The position numbers and the translations under genes were made by a program. From Paracoccaceae bacterium (lineage in GTDB: Bacteria > Pseudomonadota > Alphaproteobacteria > Rhodobacterales > Rhodobacteraceae), in the NCBI GenBank assembly GCA_013139635.1, contig WTAL01000156.1:1-38863 (forward strand): a stretch of 38,863 nt of DNA, given 5' to 3'. The notes beneath the pieces were generated by a model. It saw nothing but the letters and a program-made list of their open reading frames with translations, was not told where the DNA came from and searched no databases. Numbering within the stretch: position 1 is the first letter of the stretch; every line of letters starts with the position of its first letter. Of this stretch, positions 8,735-16,784 are shown in pieces.

Positions 8735-8818
8735 TTCCCTACGCCGGCATGATCCGGTTCAGGTTCTACGGGTCCGCGTTATGCGTCTCAGCCAAAAGGC
8801 CCCCCGAGGTGGGGCCTT
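8727..8818 (-). promoter_or_regulatory. TPP riboswitch (THI element)
   Basis: The minus strand carries the highly conserved aptamer segments in order: GGCUGAGA (core 8791-8786), ACCCGUAGAACCUGA, then GGAUCAUGCCGGCGUAGGGA (8755-8736). Helix P1 can form between ACCU (8810-8807) and AGGU (8735-8732). It lies about 40-130 bases upstream of thiB, the standard place for TPP control of a thiamine importer. An 8-bp hairpin, AAGGCCCC/GGGGCCUU (8818-8811 with 8803-8796), overlaps the 5' side of P1/P2 and could be an alternative ligand-free fold. Confidence 0.95.
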
Positions 8819-8916
8819 GATAGGACGCCCGCACACTAAATGCAACAAGGCGCTTGCGCTTTGGTTTTCGTGTGCTAGCGTATACCAAGGCCCCCTGAAA
8901 TTGAAAGAATACCGCG

Positions 8917-9780
8917 ATGCTTCTGTCCCGCTCCTCCCGCGCTTACGGGTTTGCGCTGCTGTCCTTTGTGTTTTTCTCTACCCATGATGCGATTATTAAA
9001 GCGCTGGGAGAGGGTATGACGGTGGTACAGATCGTGTTTTTTGGCTCGATGTTTTCACTGATCCCGATGAGCATTATTGCTGCGCTTGATAAGGATAAAT
9101 CCGGATTTATGCCGCGCCACCCGTGGCTTATGGGCATCCGCACCCTGTTGGTGCTCGTCTCGCTCACCTCGGCGTTTTATGCCTTCACCGTGCTGCCCCT
9201 ATCTGAGGTATATGCGCTTTTGTTTATCACGCCCTTGCTTATTACCGCGTGGTCGGTGCCACTACTGGGCGAGCATGTGGGCCTGCCGCGCTGGGTGGCG
9301 GTGGTTGTGGGTTTAGCGGGGGTACTGGTGGTGCTGAGGCCCGGCATTGTGGCGCTAGAGCCGGGGCATTTTGCGGCGCTCACCTCAGCGCTCGGGGCTT
9401 CACTGGCGATGGTGATAATGCGCAAAATCGGCAATCAGGAGCGCAGCGTAGTGCTGATGCTATTTCCGGCGCTCGCGGCGATTGTCACTATGGGCGTGAT
9501 GCTCCCATCAGTGTTTGTACCGATGAGTCTTGGGCAAACCGGTGCTTTGGCCGTGGTTGGTGTGTTGTTTATTGGTGCGCAGCTTTGTGTGATCACGGCC
9601 TATCGGCTGGCCCCGTCTGTGGCGCTAATTGCCCCTGTGCAATACACCCAGATCCTCTGGGCCACGCTTTACGGCGCCCTGTTTTTTGACGAATTCCCCG
9701 ATATTTGGGTGGCCGTGGGGGCGGCGATCATCATCGGCAGCGGGCTGTTTGTAGTGTGGCGAGAGAGCCGGGCTAAATAG
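8917..9780 (+). CDS. DMT superfamily EamA-domain transporter
   Basis: A 287-residue membrane protein with about ten hydrophobic helices arranged as two EamA repeats (residues about 8-140 and 150-282). The N-terminal repeat shows the family pattern ...FSTHDAIIKAL and PLSEVYALLFITPLL. Family members are usually drug/metabolite exporters or importers of amino acids and small metabolites. The substrate is not predictable here. It is divergent from thiBPQ with a 231-base gap that holds the riboswitch. The ribosome-binding site is weak (GAAAGAA). Proximity to thiBPQ does not by itself make it a thiamine transporter. Confidence 0.88.
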   Translation: MLLSRSSRAYGFALLSFVFFSTHDAIIKALGEGMTVVQIVFFGSMFSLIPMSIIAALDKDKSGFMPRHPWLMGIRTLLVLVSLTSAFYAFTVLPLSEVYALLFITPLLITAWSVPLLGEHVGLPRWVAVVVGLAGVLVVLRPGIVALEPGHFAALTSALGASLAMVIMRKIGNQERSVVLMLFPALAAIVTMGVMLPSVFVPMSLGQTGALAVVGVLFIGAQLCVITAYRLAPSVALIAPVQYTQILWATLYGALFFDEFPDIWVAVGAAIIIGSGLFVVWRESRAK

Positions 9781-9831
9781 GGGTTTTGCCGCAGGCGGGC
9801 ATGGGGTAGAACGAGGCAAAGGGAGATTGCC

Positions 9832-10935
9832 ATGTCAATGAACAGCTTTGGCCATTTATTTCGGGTCACCACATGGGGCGAGAGCCACGGGCCAGCGCTG
9901 GGTGCCACCGTGGATGGCTGCCCGCCCAATGTGCCGGTTGATGAGGCCATGCTTCAGCACTGGCTAGACAAGCGCAAGCCGGGGCAAAACAAATACACAA
10001 CCCAGCGGCAGGAAGCCGATGCGGTGGAGATACTATCGGGAGTATTTGAAGGAAAAACCACAGGCACACCGGTGCAGCTGATGATCCGCAACACGGACCA
10101 GCGCTCTAAGGATTATGGCGAGATCGCCCAAAGCTTTCGGCCCGGACATGCGGACTATACCTATTTCACCAAATACGGAAACCGCGATTACCGCGGCGGT
10201 GGTCGCTCTAGCGCGCGCGAAACCGCAGCGCGCGTGGCGGCGGGTGGGCTTGCGCGCGCGGCGATTTCAGCCCTGCTTGGCGGGGTTGAAATCAAGGGCT
10301 ATATGGTGCAAATGGGCGACCGGAAGATCGACCGTTCGCGCTTTGACTGGGACGAAATTGAGCGCAATCCGTTTTGGGTGCCAGACGCCGAGGCCGCCGA
10401 GGATTGGGCAGGCTACTTGGACGGGCTGCGCAAGGATCATAATTCGGTGGGCGCGGTAATTGAAGTGGTTGCCAAGGGCGTGCCAGCGGGGCTGGGCGCG
10501 CCGGTTTATGCCAAGCTCGATACCGATATTGCCGCTGCAATGATGTCTATCAACGCCGTGAAAGCCGTCGAAATTGGCGCAGGCATGAGCGCCGCCATGC
10601 TCACAGGCGTTGAGAACGCTGACGAGATGCGCATGGGGCCGGATGGCGTGGAATTTGGCTCCAACCACGCGGGTGGCATTTTGGGCGGCATTAGCTCGGG
10701 GCAAGATATCGTTTGCCGTTTTGCGGTGAAGCCCACCAGCTCTATCCTGACGCCGCGCAAAACCGTCACCAAAGATGGCCGCGAGATTGAGCTGATCACC
10801 AAAGGCCGGCATGACCCTTGTGTGGGCATTCGCGCCGTGCCTGTGGGCGAGGCCATGATGGCCTGTGTGATACTCGATCACCTGCTCCTGCACCGTGGCC
10901 AAATAGGCACTAACCAAGGAAAAATTGATGTTTGA
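9832..10935 (+). CDS. aroC: Chorismate synthase
   Basis: A 367-residue protein that converts 5-enolpyruvylshikimate-3-phosphate to chorismate using reduced FMN, the last shikimate step. Family signatures are clear: [15 protein letters not shown] at the N-terminus, [23 protein letters not shown] around residue 120-140, and the C-terminal block with ...[20 protein letters not shown]. Length is normal. AAAGGGAGA stands 7 bases before the ATG. The 3' end overlaps the mscS-like gene by 8 bases. Confidence 0.97.
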   Translation: MSMNSFGHLFRVTTWGESHGPALGATVDGCPPNVPVDEAMLQHWLDKRKPGQNKYTTQRQEADAVEILSGVFEGKTTGTPVQLMIRNTDQRSKDYGEIAQSFRPGHADYTYFTKYGNRDYRGGGRSSARETAARVAAGGLARAAISALLGGVEIKGYMVQMGDRKIDRSRFDWDEIERNPFWVPDAEAAEDWAGYLDGLRKDHNSVGAVIEVVAKGVPAGLGAPVYAKLDTDIAAAMMSINAVKAVEIGAGMSAAMLTGVENADEMRMGPDGVEFGSNHAGGILGGISSGQDIVCRFAVKPTSSILTPRKTVTKDGREIELITKGRHDPCVGIRAVPVGEAMMACVILDHLLLHRGQIGTNQGKIDV

Positions 10936-11725
10936 TAGTATGGACTGGTATGTTCAGCTTGGGCTGAATGTAGCGACAGCCGCCGCAATTATAATCGGCG
11001 CGTTTTGGATCTCGGGCATTGCCAAGCGGCAAATAAACAAGCTCGGCCTAAAATACGAGGAACTGGACGACACCCTGTTCCTGTTCCTCGCCAGCCTCGC
11101 GAAATACGCCATTTTGGCAATCGCGATTGTGTTTGTGCTTTCAATGTTTGGCATCCAAACCACATCCCTCGTGGCGCTCCTCGGTGCAGCCGGCCTCGCC
11201 ATTGGCCTCGCGCTACAGGGCACGCTTTCCAACCTCGCGGCGGGCGTTATGCTGCTCGGCTTCCGCCCCTTCAAAATCGGTGATTATGTCGATGTCGGCG
11301 GGCATTCCGGCAGCGTAAAGGCGATCACGCTGTTTACCACCGAAATCGCGACCGCTGACAATGTTCAGATCACAATTCCAAATGGGGATATCTGGGCCTC
11401 TTCGATCAAAAACTATTCGTATTATGACCGCCGCCGCTGCGATATTGTGATCGGCGTTTCTTATGACACTGACTTAAAAAAGGCCGAGGCAACCCTGCGC
11501 AAGGTTATTGAGGCCGACGACCGCGCCCTGAGTAACCCCGCGCCCTTTGTAAAAGTCACCAATTTGGGTGACAGTTCGGTTGATTTCACCATAAGGGTTT
11601 GGGCGATGTCTGAAGATTTTTGGAACATGAAGTTCGCGATGCTGCAAGAGATAAAGGAAGAATTTGATCGCCAAGAGATCGACATCCCCTACCCAACTTC
11701 GGTTCATATTATCCCGAGCAGCTAA
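10928..11725 (+). CDS. mscS: MscS family mechanosensitive ion channel
   Basis: A 265-residue small-conductance mechanosensitive channel. Three N-terminal transmembrane helices end in the pore-lining TM3 with its Gly/Ala pattern ([23 protein letters not shown]). The beta domain starts at [11 protein letters not shown] and is followed by the alpha/beta domain. It would release solutes on hypo-osmotic shock. The ATG at 10928 follows AAGGAA at 8-base spacing and overlaps the end of aroC, so translation may be coupled. The gene ends before a strong intrinsic terminator. Confidence 0.93.
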   Translation: MFDSMDWYVQLGLNVATAAAIIIGAFWISGIAKRQINKLGLKYEELDDTLFLFLASLAKYAILAIAIVFVLSMFGIQTTSLVALLGAAGLAIGLALQGTLSNLAAGVMLLGFRPFKIGDYVDVGGHSGSVKAITLFTTEIATADNVQITIPNGDIWASSIKNYSYYDRRRCDIVIGVSYDTDLKKAEATLRKVIEADDRALSNPAPFVKVTNLGDSSVDFTIRVWAMSEDFWNMKFAMLQEIKEEFDRQEIDIPYPTSVHIIPSS

Positions 11726-11755
11726 GCGCCCCACAGGGGGGAGCGCGCGTGCGCG

Positions 11756-11777
11756 AGGGGGCGTGTCGCCCCCTTTT
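11756..11777 (+). terminator. Rho-independent terminator after the mscS-like gene
   Basis: A perfect 8-bp stem AGGGGGCG/CGCCCCCT with a 3-base loop is followed by further T residues (TTTT ending at 11777). It lies 30 bases after the mscS stop. On the other strand no T-run follows, so it acts mainly on plus-strand transcripts. Confidence 0.8.
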
Positions 11778-11780
11778 AGC

Positions 11781-12275
11781 TTAGGCCGCCGTAAAGGTCA
11801 GGGCCAAGCCATTAATACAATGGCGCTTGCCTGTAGGTTCTGGGCCGTCATTAAACACATGCCCAAGGTGGCCGCCACAGCGGCGGCAATGCTCTTCAAT
11901 GCGCGTGCCAAAGAGCGAGCGATCTCGGCGATTCCGGACATTTCCATTGATGGCACGAAAAAAGCTGGGCCAGCCGGTGCCGCTATCAAACTTGGTTGAG
12001 GCGCGGTAAACTGGCAAATCACAGCCCGCGCAATTATAGGTGCCATCACGGCTTTCGGCCAGCAACGGGCTGGCTTCGCCGAGCAGTGAATTACTAAACG
12101 GGCGCTCGGTATCTTCTTTGCGCAAAACGGCAAATTGCGCTGGGGTCAAGCGCGTGCGCCATTCGGCGTCCGTCAGCATAATCTCGAAAGATTCAGCGGC
12201 ATTACCGCGTAAGCTAAGCGAAGCCGCGCCGACAGCGGCGGCAGAGGAGGCAAGGAAAGTGCGGCGGGAAATCAT
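11781..12275 (-). CDS. msrB: Exported peptide-methionine (R)-S-oxide reductase
   Basis: A 164-residue MsrB that reduces methionine-R-sulfoxide in proteins. The N-terminus MISRRTFLAS followed by a short hydrophobic Ala/Ser stretch is a twin-arginine (Tat) signal, so the enzyme is predicted to act in the periplasm. Zinc cysteines are at C82/C85 (NCAGC) and C130/C133 (HCRRC). HLGHVFNDGP is intact and the catalytic cysteine is C153 in RHCIN. The ATG at 12275 has GGAG 8 bases upstream. A Tat-exported MsrB would need an electron source across the membrane, and none is encoded nearby. Confidence 0.93.
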   Translation of the reverse strand: MISRRTFLASSAAAVGAASLSLRGNAAESFEIMLTDAEWRTRLTPAQFAVLRKEDTERPFSNSLLGEASPLLAESRDGTYNCAGCDLPVYRASTKFDSGTGWPSFFRAINGNVRNRRDRSLFGTRIEEHCRRCGGHLGHVFNDGPEPTGKRHCINGLALTFTAA

Positions 12276-12361
12276 AGGATACTCCAAGTGTGAATTAACA
12301 TTACACAGTATATAGGGGTAAATTATGTTTCATGGGGTCACTTTGCCTTGAGGGTTTGTGA

Positions 12362-13369
12362 TCAAGGCTCGATGATCACTTTGCCGTCGCTCACCTGCGT
12401 TGCCCCGGCCAGCCCTCCAATAACATCTCTCAAGCCAATCCGCGCGGCAACATCCGTGCGCCAGCGGCCATCGGCAAAGCGGGCTTGCACCTCGCCCACC
12501 ACCCGCATCTGGTCTTTCGCGGGCGTTGTCCGCATCCAATTGGTCAGCCAAAACCCCTCAATTTGCTTACCCATAAAAATGAGCTGGCCAATTTGGGTGA
12601 GCATCGGCGGGTTGGCACCAAGGTTGCCATAAACCACCCAGCGCGCACCGTTGGGCATATTGGCAAACACTTGTTCAGAGGTCTGATCCGCCACCGCATC
12701 CAGAAAAATGCGTGGCTTGAGAGCGCGGCTGGCTTTAGCGAAATCATCGGCAAAAGCGGCCGACGTAACATCCAGCACTGTGGTCGCCCCCAACGCTTCT
12801 AGCGGCGCAATCGCCTCGGCGCGGCGCACCAGTGCAATGGTTTCCAGCCCCAAATCTTGCGCCAGCCCTATCATCAACTTGCCAAGCTGGCTGGCCGCCG
12901 CTGAAATAACCAGCGCGGCCTTGGCCTGCGCCGCGATATCCACCATCGCCATCGCCGTAAGCGGATTAACAATTTGCGCCGCGCCGTCATCGTCTGAAAT
13001 ATCAGCCCGCAGCGGAATACAGTTCATGGCTTCACACAGCACAAACTCTGCCCAAGCCCCCGCCGCTGCCGCTACAAAAGCCACGCGCTTTCCAGCCAGC
13101 CCTTCGGCCCCCGCGCCCGCCTCAACCACATCCCCACAGCCCTCAAACCCCGCAGCCGCGCCCTTCACGCGCGGCTGGCCATATTCGCCCTTTATAAAGT
13201 GCAAATCAGACGGATTAACCGACGCCGCCCGCAGCTTAACTACCACCTGCCCCGCGCCCGCTTTGGGCATGGGCAGCTCAGCCGCTGCCAGCCAATCAGC
13301 CGCGTTTTCAATGCGTGGCCCCGTGGCCTGCCCCGAATATCCATCCTCTTTCAAAACCACAGCAAACAT
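12362..13369 (-). CDS. MDR-family NAD(P)-dependent alcohol dehydrogenase/quinone reductase-like
   Basis: A 335-residue medium-chain dehydrogenase/reductase. The GroES-like N-terminal domain contains VNPSDLHFIKGEYG, the form seen in zinc-free quinone/enoyl reductases. The Rossmann domain begins near LVISAAASQLGKLMIGLA and continues through RRAEAIAPLEALGATTVLDVT. Cysteine zinc ligands of classical alcohol dehydrogenases are absent, so I expect an NADPH-dependent reductase of an enone, enoyl thioester or quinone. The second ATG (13369) has GAGAGGA at better spacing than the first (13375). It is the last gene of the ten-gene operon, 15 bases after the hydrolase, and the operon context suggests a catabolic role. 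Confidence 0.85.
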   Translation of the reverse strand: MFAVVLKEDGYSGQATGPRIENAADWLAAAELPMPKAGAGQVVVKLRAASVNPSDLHFIKGEYGQPRVKGAAAGFEGCGDVVEAGAGAEGLAGKRVAFVAAAAGAWAEFVLCEAMNCIPLRADISDDDGAAQIVNPLTAMAMVDIAAQAKAALVISAAASQLGKLMIGLAQDLGLETIALVRRAEAIAPLEALGATTVLDVTSAAFADDFAKASRALKPRIFLDAVADQTSEQVFANMPNGARWVVYGNLGANPPMLTQIGQLIFMGKQIEGFWLTNWMRTTPAKDQMRVVGEVQARFADGRWRTDVAARIGLRDVIGGLAGATQVSDGKVIIEP

Positions 13370-13384
13370 CGGCATTCCTCTCGG

Positions 13385-14248
13385 TTACAAAAATTCCAGC
13401 AGGGCCGCCAGCGTTTCTTCCGGTGCTTCTTCTGGCAAAAAATGCCCGCCCGGCACCGCGTGCCCGCGCACATCCTGAGCCACCTCCCGCCAAGTGGCAA
13501 GCACATCATAAGCGCTGCCGACAAAGCCCGCTTCGCCCCAAAGCGCAAGGAGCGGCATGGCAAGCTTTTCGACATTTTCGCGGTCATGCTCAAGGTCTAC
13601 CCCCGCCGAGGCACGGTAGTCCTCACAGGTCGCATGGATCGTTTCGGGTTTCTCAAAACAACGCAGATATTCAGCATGAGCTTCGGGCGTGATCGCATCT
13701 CCGGTGCGGCCCCAAGCCCCCAGTTTTGTGCGCAGGTAAAACGCCGGATCATCGCCGATCAGCTTTTCCGGAAAGCCTTTGGGCTGAATTAAGAAAAACC
13801 AGTGATAGTACGCACTTGCAAAGCGCATATCGGTGGTTTCATACATGTGAAGCGTGGGTGCAATATCCAGTACCGCCAGCTTTTCAACCAGCAAAGCATG
13901 GTCTCGCGCCAGCCGATGCGCCACCCGTGCGCCGCGATCATGGCCGACCAGTTTAAAACGATCAAAGCCAAGCGCCGCCATCACTTCGGCCATATCTTGC
14001 GCCATTTCGCGCTTGGAATAGGGCGTGTGCTCGACATCACTTTCAGGTTTTCCGCTATCGCCATAGCCGCGTAAATCTGGCAGAACCACGGTGAAATGCT
14101 CGGCCAAAGCAGGGGCAATTTTGTGCCAAATCACATGGGTTTGCGGGTAGCCATGTAGCAAAAGCAGCGGCGGCCCCGCACCGCCAACGCGCAAGAAAAT
14201 CTCGCTGCCGGATGTTTTGATCCGCTGCTCCTGAAAATTGGCAAACAT
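13385..14248 (-). CDS. Alpha/beta hydrolase, fluoroacetate/haloacetate dehalogenase-like
   Basis: A 287-residue alpha/beta hydrolase whose catalytic set matches the fluoroacetate dehalogenases (RPA1163/DehH1 type). The nucleophile is Asp104 in GHDRGARVAHR rather than Ser, with carboxylate-binding Arg105 and Arg108. The acid is Asp128 (LDIAPT) and the general base His269 (GGHF). The halide pocket His149-Trp150 (YHW) and Tyr211 (DYRA) are all present, with Trp179 in AWGRTG. In RPA1163 these are D110, R111, R114, D134, H280, H155, W156, Y219 and W185, a nearly constant offset. The predicted reaction is hydrolysis of a 2-haloacid to a 2-hydroxyacid; a related C-X or ester substrate is possible. 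Its ATG overlaps the aminotransferase stop by one base (TAATG). Confidence 0.88.
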   Translation of the reverse strand: MFANFQEQRIKTSGSEIFLRVGGAGPPLLLLHGYPQTHVIWHKIAPALAEHFTVVLPDLRGYGDSGKPESDVEHTPYSKREMAQDMAEVMAALGFDRFKLVGHDRGARVAHRLARDHALLVEKLAVLDIAPTLHMYETTDMRFASAYYHWFFLIQPKGFPEKLIGDDPAFYLRTKLGAWGRTGDAITPEAHAEYLRCFEKPETIHATCEDYRASAGVDLEHDRENVEKLAMPLLALWGEAGFVGSAYDVLATWREVAQDVRGHAVPGGHFLPEEAPEETLAALLEFL

Positions 14249-15579
14249 TAGGGTGCCCCCTCGGCCAGCACCTCCAAAATGGAGGATTTCAGCTTATCAA
14301 CCATCTCATCCACCTGCGTTTCGTCCATGGTAAATGGCGGCGCCAGCAGCACGTGGTCGCCATGCTGCCCATCAATCGTGCCCTGCATCGGGTAGCACAT
14401 AAGGCCATTCGCCATAGCGGCCTTCTTGATTTTGGGGGCAATTTTTAGAGCTGGGTCAAAAGTGGCCTTGCTGGCGCGATCGGCCACCAGTTCAACCCCC
14501 CCAAATAGCCCGCGCCCGCGGATATCCCCCACATTGGGGTGCTGCGCCAGCGCTGAACCCAGCGCCTTTTCCATATAGTCGCCAAGCGAACGCACCCGCG
14601 CCAGCAGCCCGTCATCCACAATCCGTTCCAGCACCGCCAACCCGCAGGCTGCAGCAACCGGATGGCCCATATAGGTGTGTCCATGCTGGAAAAACCCGCT
14701 GCCCTCGGTGATCGTTTGGTAAATCTCGCCCGAGCACAGCATCGCCCCGATCGGCTGATACCCCGCCCCCAGCCCTTTGGCGATGGTCAGGATATCGGGC
14801 CGCACGCCCTCTTGCTCACAGGCAAAAAGCGTGCCGGTGCGGCCCATGCCACACATGACTTCGTCCAGAATAAGCAACACGCCGTAGCGGTCACAAATCT
14901 CGCGAATTCGGGTGAAATAGCCCTTGGCAGCTGGCACAGCGCCCAAGGTGGCGCCCACTATCGGCTCGGCAACAAACGCCATGACCTGCTCAGCGCCAAC
15001 CCGCAAAACCTCGGTTTCCAGCTCGTCAGCCGCCCGCAGGCCATAAGCCTCGGCGCTTTCGGCCTCACCGCGTAAGCGATACTCATAACAGGGACTAATG
15101 TGGGTCATATTCAGCAGTAGCGGCGCAAACTGCCCGCGCCGCCACTCATTGCCACCCGCGCTCAAAGCGCCCAGCGTGTTGCCGTGATAGCTCTGCTTAC
15201 GCGCAATCACATGCCCGCGCTCGGGCTGGCCTTTTTCCACAAAATACTGCCGCGCCAGCTTGATCGCGGCTTCCACGGCCTCAGACCCGCCAGACACCAA
15301 GTAAACGCGCTCAATCCCCTCGGGGGCATACTCAATCAGTTTATCGGCCAAAGCCTCGGCGGGGGCGCTGGTAAAAAAACCGGAATGGGCAAAGGCCAGC
15401 TTGTCGACCTGCGCTTTAATCGCGTCAGCCACATGAGTATCACTATGCCCAAGGCAGGAAACCGCCGCGCCGCCGGCATCAAAATAGCGCTTTCCGGTGC
15501 TATCAACCAAATAGCAGCCGTCGCCCAAAGCCGCTTCAGGCATCAGGGTGGGGGTGCGGTGGAATACATGATTAGCCAT
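14248..15579 (-). CDS. Class III PLP-dependent aminotransferase
   Basis: A 443-residue fold-type I aminotransferase of the omega-amino acid/beta-amino acid group. It shows SGGSEAVEAAIKLAR for phosphate binding, LDEV with Asp239 for the pyridine nitrogen, and the Schiff-base lysine K268 in TIAKGLGAGYQPIGA. Such enzymes move an amino group from a terminal amine or beta-amino acid to pyruvate or 2-oxoglutarate. It starts immediately after the BKACE stop (TAGATG) and ends in a TAATG overlap with the hydrolase, so it is translationally embedded in the operon. Next to a BKACE, a beta-amino acid donor giving a beta-keto acid is a reasonable guess. Taurine-, beta-alanine- or aminoisobutyrate-type substrates cannot be told apart by eye. 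Confidence 0.9.
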   Translation of the reverse strand: MANHVFHRTPTLMPEAALGDGCYLVDSTGKRYFDAGGAAVSCLGHSDTHVADAIKAQVDKLAFAHSGFFTSAPAEALADKLIEYAPEGIERVYLVSGGSEAVEAAIKLARQYFVEKGQPERGHVIARKQSYHGNTLGALSAGGNEWRRGQFAPLLLNMTHISPCYEYRLRGEAESAEAYGLRAADELETEVLRVGAEQVMAFVAEPIVGATLGAVPAAKGYFTRIREICDRYGVLLILDEVMCGMGRTGTLFACEQEGVRPDILTIAKGLGAGYQPIGAMLCSGEIYQTITEGSGFFQHGHTYMGHPVAAACGLAVLERIVDDGLLARVRSLGDYMEKALGSALAQHPNVGDIRGRGLFGGVELVADRASKATFDPALKIAPKIKKAAMANGLMCYPMQGTIDGQHGDHVLLAPPFTMDETQVDEMVDKLKSSILEVLAEGAP

Positions 15580-16338
15580 CTAAATTCTCCAGAGAGTGCG
15601 CGCTTCATCCGCGCTCATAACATCACTTTTAAGCTGCGCTACCAACTCATGAGTGCCAGCTGCTAGGGTGCCATCGCGCCGCCAAAGGTTATTCTCAAAC
15701 CCAACGCGCGCATGGCCACCCGCCGCAATCGCCGCGCTTACGACTGCATGCTCAGTCTTGCCAAAAGCACACACACACCAGTCATGCACCTCGCCGAGCG
15801 CCTTCAGATAGGCCGGAAGTTCGTCCGCCCGCGCCTCAACGCCCGCATACTTCCCCAGCACAAAAAGCACACTTTGGTCTTCAAGGCCAAAAGCCCCAAA
15901 CCGCGCGATATCCTCGGGGGAATACAGGATATGCTGCACATGAATGCCCTCACCCGCTGCCCAATCGTAAAACCGACGCGCCTCGGGGTTTTCCTCGGGC
16001 GAAAATTCTCGCCACGCTACGCTTACGGCCTTGGGCCGCACGGCCTCAACGCAGGCGATTTGCGCGGGTAAATCAAAAACGCCTGCCGCCTCTGTGGTAA
16101 TTTGCACCAGCATCCCCGGCGCGGCTTCGTCTATCGCCTCGGTCGCCGCGCGATACAACCCGGCATCTAGGCTATGCAAGCCGCCGGTATCGCGCACATG
16201 CAGGTGCAACACCGCAGCACCTGCCTGCTGGCAAAGCGCTGCTTCCACAGCTATTTCCGCAATGCTCACCGGCAGGTTGGCATGCGCGGCCTTGCCCCGC
16301 CGCGCCCCGTTTGGCGCAGCGATCACCATCGGCTTCAT
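15580..16338 (-). CDS. Beta-keto acid cleavage enzyme (BKACE, DUF849)
   Basis: A 252-residue TIM-barrel protein of the BKACE family, which condenses a beta-keto acid with acetyl-CoA and splits it to acetoacetate plus a new acyl-CoA. Zinc ligands His45 and His47 appear in LHLHVRD, and the glutamate ligand E215 in VGFENNLW. The substrate-coordinating Asp50 is present. It is shorter than the usual 270-310 residues; the barrel appears complete, so the loss is in loops and tail. It lies 6 bases after the universal stress gene and abuts the aminotransferase. Family substrate range includes 3-oxo-adipate-like acids, dehydrocarnitine and 3-keto-5-aminohexanoate. The substrate-specificity residues cannot be assigned here. 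Confidence 0.87.
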   Translation of the reverse strand: MKPMVIAAPNGARRGKAAHANLPVSIAEIAVEAALCQQAGAAVLHLHVRDTGGLHSLDAGLYRAATEAIDEAAPGMLVQITTEAAGVFDLPAQIACVEAVRPKAVSVAWREFSPEENPEARRFYDWAAGEGIHVQHILYSPEDIARFGAFGLEDQSVLFVLGKYAGVEARADELPAYLKALGEVHDWCVCAFGKTEHAVVSAAIAAGGHARVGFENNLWRRDGTLAAGTHELVAQLKSDVMSADEARTLWRI

Positions 16339-16344
16339 GGCTTA

Positions 16345-16773
16345 TTACTCGCGGATCACAAACACTGATTGCTTGGCATGGCGGACAACCCGCGCTGCGT
16401 TTGGCCCGAGCAAATAATCCTTGGTTTCTGGGCGGTGTGAGGTCAGCACAATCAGGTCGGCCCCAAGCTCATCAGCGGATTTAATGATCCGCTTATAGAT
16501 GGTCCCGTGCCGCACATAGCAGGTGCAATCAATGCCACTCGGCACGTGGTTTCGCGCCACTGCGTTTAGCTCATGCTCCGCGTGTTCCATTGCCTTTTGC
16601 GCATAATCTTTCGGGAAGAAAGACCCCACCATCGCCATGCCAAAATCTGGCACCACGGTAAAAAGATACAGCTTGGCTCCGTCTTTTTTGGCAAAATCTA
16701 TCGCAGCTGGCAGTGCCAGTTTCCATGAACTTTCCTGATTGATATCAATCGGAACAAATATTTTCTTATACAT
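16345..16773 (-). CDS. Universal stress protein, TRAP-associated (TeaD-like)
   Basis: A 142-residue UspA-fold protein starting MYKKIFVPIDIN with the conserved early Asp. The ATP-binding motif of MJ0577-type proteins (G-2X-G-9X-G-S/T) is degenerate: the C-terminal block reads TSHRPETKDYLLGPNAARVV, with the first two glycines replaced and GP at the end. It sits 11 bases after the TRAP permease, with the AGGAGG site overlapping the permease stop. Usp proteins encoded with TRAP transporters, such as TeaD for the ectoine transporter TeaABC, modulate transport. A regulatory role for this importer is inferred from position. Confidence 0.88.
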   Translation of the reverse strand: MYKKIFVPIDINQESSWKLALPAAIDFAKKDGAKLYLFTVVPDFGMAMVGSFFPKDYAQKAMEHAEHELNAVARNHVPSGIDCTCYVRHGTIYKRIIKSADELGADLIVLTSHRPETKDYLLGPNAARVVRHAKQSVFVIRE

Positions 16774-16784
16774 GCTTAGCCCTC

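Noticed and set aside
12345-12368. GCCTTGA...TCAAGGC repeat at the end of the ten-gene operon
   Set aside because: Overlaps the MDR stop and lacks a T-run on either side; not enough for a terminator call.
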